7,639 nt of DNA from Thermoplasmata archaeon (GTDB lineage: Archaea; Thermoplasmatota; Thermoplasmata; Thermoplasmatales; Thermoplasmataceae). The position numbers and the translations under genes were made by a program. Position 1 is the first letter of the stretch. Each line of letters starts with the position of its first letter. Location of the stretch: assembly GCA_021835265.1 (NCBI GenBank), contig JAKBQK010000482.1, forward strand, positions 1-7,639, written 5' to 3'. This document shows, one piece after another, positions 6,319-7,639 of this stretch. The notes under the pieces were generated by a model, which had not been told where the DNA came from, did no database searches, and worked only from the letters and a program-made list of their open reading frames with translations.

Positions 6319-7599
6319 TTACATATCTTTTAAATGTTTATTTAAGAATGTTGAGATTTCGAAATAGTTACATTTGTCTGGGTAGGGCCAATTACCGATA
6401 TTCCGTAGACTTGTCACATTTTCATACTTGTCTAAGCCTTCTGCGTTCTCCTCAATCAATTTATTCAGTTCAATCTCATTGTTTTCATCAAGTTGCACAA
6501 AGAATCGGTATTTCCCGTTAGACGTCCTCTCAAAGTTTATGAGCCTCCTTCTTTGAGATTTTGTGAGATTGAATTCTTGATAACTGTCGTTTGAAACTAC
6601 ATAGCAGCTTTGGTCATCTTTAAGCTTCTGAATCAGCCTTTTATCTGCAATTTCTCCATCAAAAGTCTCAGTTACACTTACCCCTTCCCTCATTAGTTTA
6701 CTCTTCAATTCAAGGTACTTATTGTTTTGATCAGGATATTTGGTCCTCAGTGAATTATTTTTAGTATAATCCATGTAGATTCCGGCAACTTTTATTTCCT
6801 GCTCTTCAAGGCATTTGATGCATTCCTCCAAAAATTTGATTTCCGGTTTTTCAGTGTTTGCATTCTTGCCGCCTTTTCTTTGACCGTTATGAATTACGTT
6901 GCTGACATCTATGAAAATTATCAACTTAGAGAAATGGAATTCATTATTGTATTCATTATAGAACCCAATCTTTGAGAAACCATATTTATATTGAATGATT
7001 TCCTCCAGGTCCTCATCACTTTCAACATTCCTGAAATCCAAATAAGTCGTTTCTGGAGAATATTTCCATAGTTCCATTCTTAGTTCTTCCAAACTTGTCT
7101 TCAATTCCTCATTACTATTTATCTTGCACCTTCTGAGTTTGAGCATAACCACAAAAAGCAATGCTGAGGTATAGTCCTTAAAACTCAATTTATACCTAAG
7201 GTCTTTAAGCAATCTCATGGAGGATAAAGTTTCCATATTCGGGGCTTTCATTTCCATTGCATCATCATAATCCCAAATATCTTTAAAGGCGGCGTTAGAA
7301 GAAATGATTGTCTGGGTGATATTTTGAAAGTGGCACTTTTTTGAATAATCGCGAATCTCCCTGTATTTCTTATACTTAAAACGGTGCCCCTGAAAGAATT
7401 GAATTGAATCTTCCACATCCTCATCATTTTTATATCCCTCTAACCTTAGAGATTCATATATATAACCTGTGGAATCCTGCCAATAGTCCCAATCTGAATA
7501 TTTATTCTTCAGGCGATTTATAGTATGAAAAGTCCTATTCTTCCAGCTCTCTTCATAATCTTCAATGGATAAGTATCCCCAAGAATCGGTCCATAGCAT
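6319..7599 (-). CDS. NYN/PIN-like ribonuclease domain protein, 5' end possibly outside the window
   Basis: From the ATG at 7599 the protein has 426 residues. The C-terminal half contains an NYN (PIN-like) nuclease domain, similar in pattern to the Zc3h12a/N4BP1 group: LIIFIDVSNVIHNG (226-239, D231 and N234), IKVAGIYMDYTK (269-280), GEIADKRLIQ (315-324, D319) and CYVVSNDSYQEF (332-343, D338). The spaced acidic residues would bind the metal that cuts RNA. Residues 1-220 are helix-rich and charged; I do not recognise them, and they may choose the substrate. Upstream of 7599 the frame has no stop to the window edge (in-frame reading SKIFFAFDCNKNL), and no ribosome binding site or well-placed TATA box precedes 7599, so the true start may be further right. 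It converges on the hsd operon with one base between stop codons. Low GC (hand-counted lines of 25-38%) hints at separate origin. Confidence 0.8.
   Translation of the reverse strand: MLWTDSWGYLSIEDYEESWKNRTFHTINRLKNKYSDWDYWQDSTGYIYESLRLEGYKNDEDVEDSIQFFQGHRFKYKKYREIRDYSKKCHFQNITQTIISSNAAFKDIWDYDDAMEMKAPNMETLSSMRLLKDLRYKLSFKDYTSALLFVVMLKLRRCKINSNEELKTSLEELRMELWKYSPETTYLDFRNVESDEDLEEIIQYKYGFSKIGFYNEYNNEFHFSKLIIFIDVSNVIHNGQRKGGKNANTEKPEIKFLEECIKCLEEQEIKVAGIYMDYTKNNSLRTKYPDQNNKYLELKSKLMREGVSVTETFDGEIADKRLIQKLKDDQSCYVVSNDSYQEFNLTKSQRRRLINFERTSNGKYRFFVQLDENNEIELNKLIEENAEGLDKYENVTSLRNIGNWPYPDKCNYFEISTFLNKHLKDM
6326..6344 (+). terminator. Possible T-rich terminator of the hsd operon
   Basis: TCTTTTAAATGTTTATTTA follows the last operon stop codon by 9 bases. 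Archaeal termination mostly relies on short T tracts without a hairpin, so this is the best candidate. It overlaps the 3' end of the converging NYN gene, whose own transcript meets T tracts inside the metallopeptidase gene (opposite the A runs near 6249-6264). Confidence 0.3.
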
Positions 7600-7639
7600 T
7601 AAATTTTTATTACAGTCAAATGCGAAGAAAATTTTAGAA

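Overview
The window looks archaeal and accessory. The first gene of the main operon has no usable ribosome binding site; instead a TATA-like element sits about 26 bases before its ATG, which is the pattern of leaderless archaeal transcripts. Downstream genes carry GGAG or GGTGA sites matching the archaeal 16S rRNA 3' end. Codon use (AGA/AGG for Arg, frequent ATA for Ile) and the small AbrB-like protein tail at the left edge suggest a euryarchaeon, possibly a thermoacidophile of the Thermoplasmatales. That lineage guess is inference; the sequence does not prove it.

Layout. Bases 1-115 hold the C-terminal end of a small AbrB-like, probably transposon-associated protein. Bases 116-319 are non-coding and contain three inverted repeats and the promoter of the main operon. 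From 320 to 6317 a tightly overlapped four-gene operon on the + strand encodes a complete Type I restriction-modification system: HsdM (methyltransferase), HsdS (specificity), HsdR (motor/nuclease), and a fourth, very small HExxH metallopeptidase-like protein of the YgjP/DUF45 (WLM-like) group. Every junction overlaps by a few bases, so translation is probably coupled. On the - strand, converging on the operon with a single base between the stop codons, is a protein with a C-terminal NYN/PIN-like ribonuclease domain. Its reading frame stays open to the right edge of the window.

How the genes work together. HsdM and HsdS would form the sequence-specific adenine methyltransferase, and adding HsdR gives the ATP-driven translocating restriction enzyme. 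HsdS has two target recognition domains between near-identical DNA repeats spaced about 630 bp apart, an arrangement open to domain exchange. The co-transcribed mini-metallopeptidase is the least explained operon member; one hypothesis is that it controls restriction by proteolysis. The NYN protein may be an independent neighbour in a defence island. The hsdM, hsdS and hsdR genes look intact; I see no frameshift or lost catalytic motif, although the HsdM catalytic motif IV is the variant NPMW instead of NPP(F/Y).
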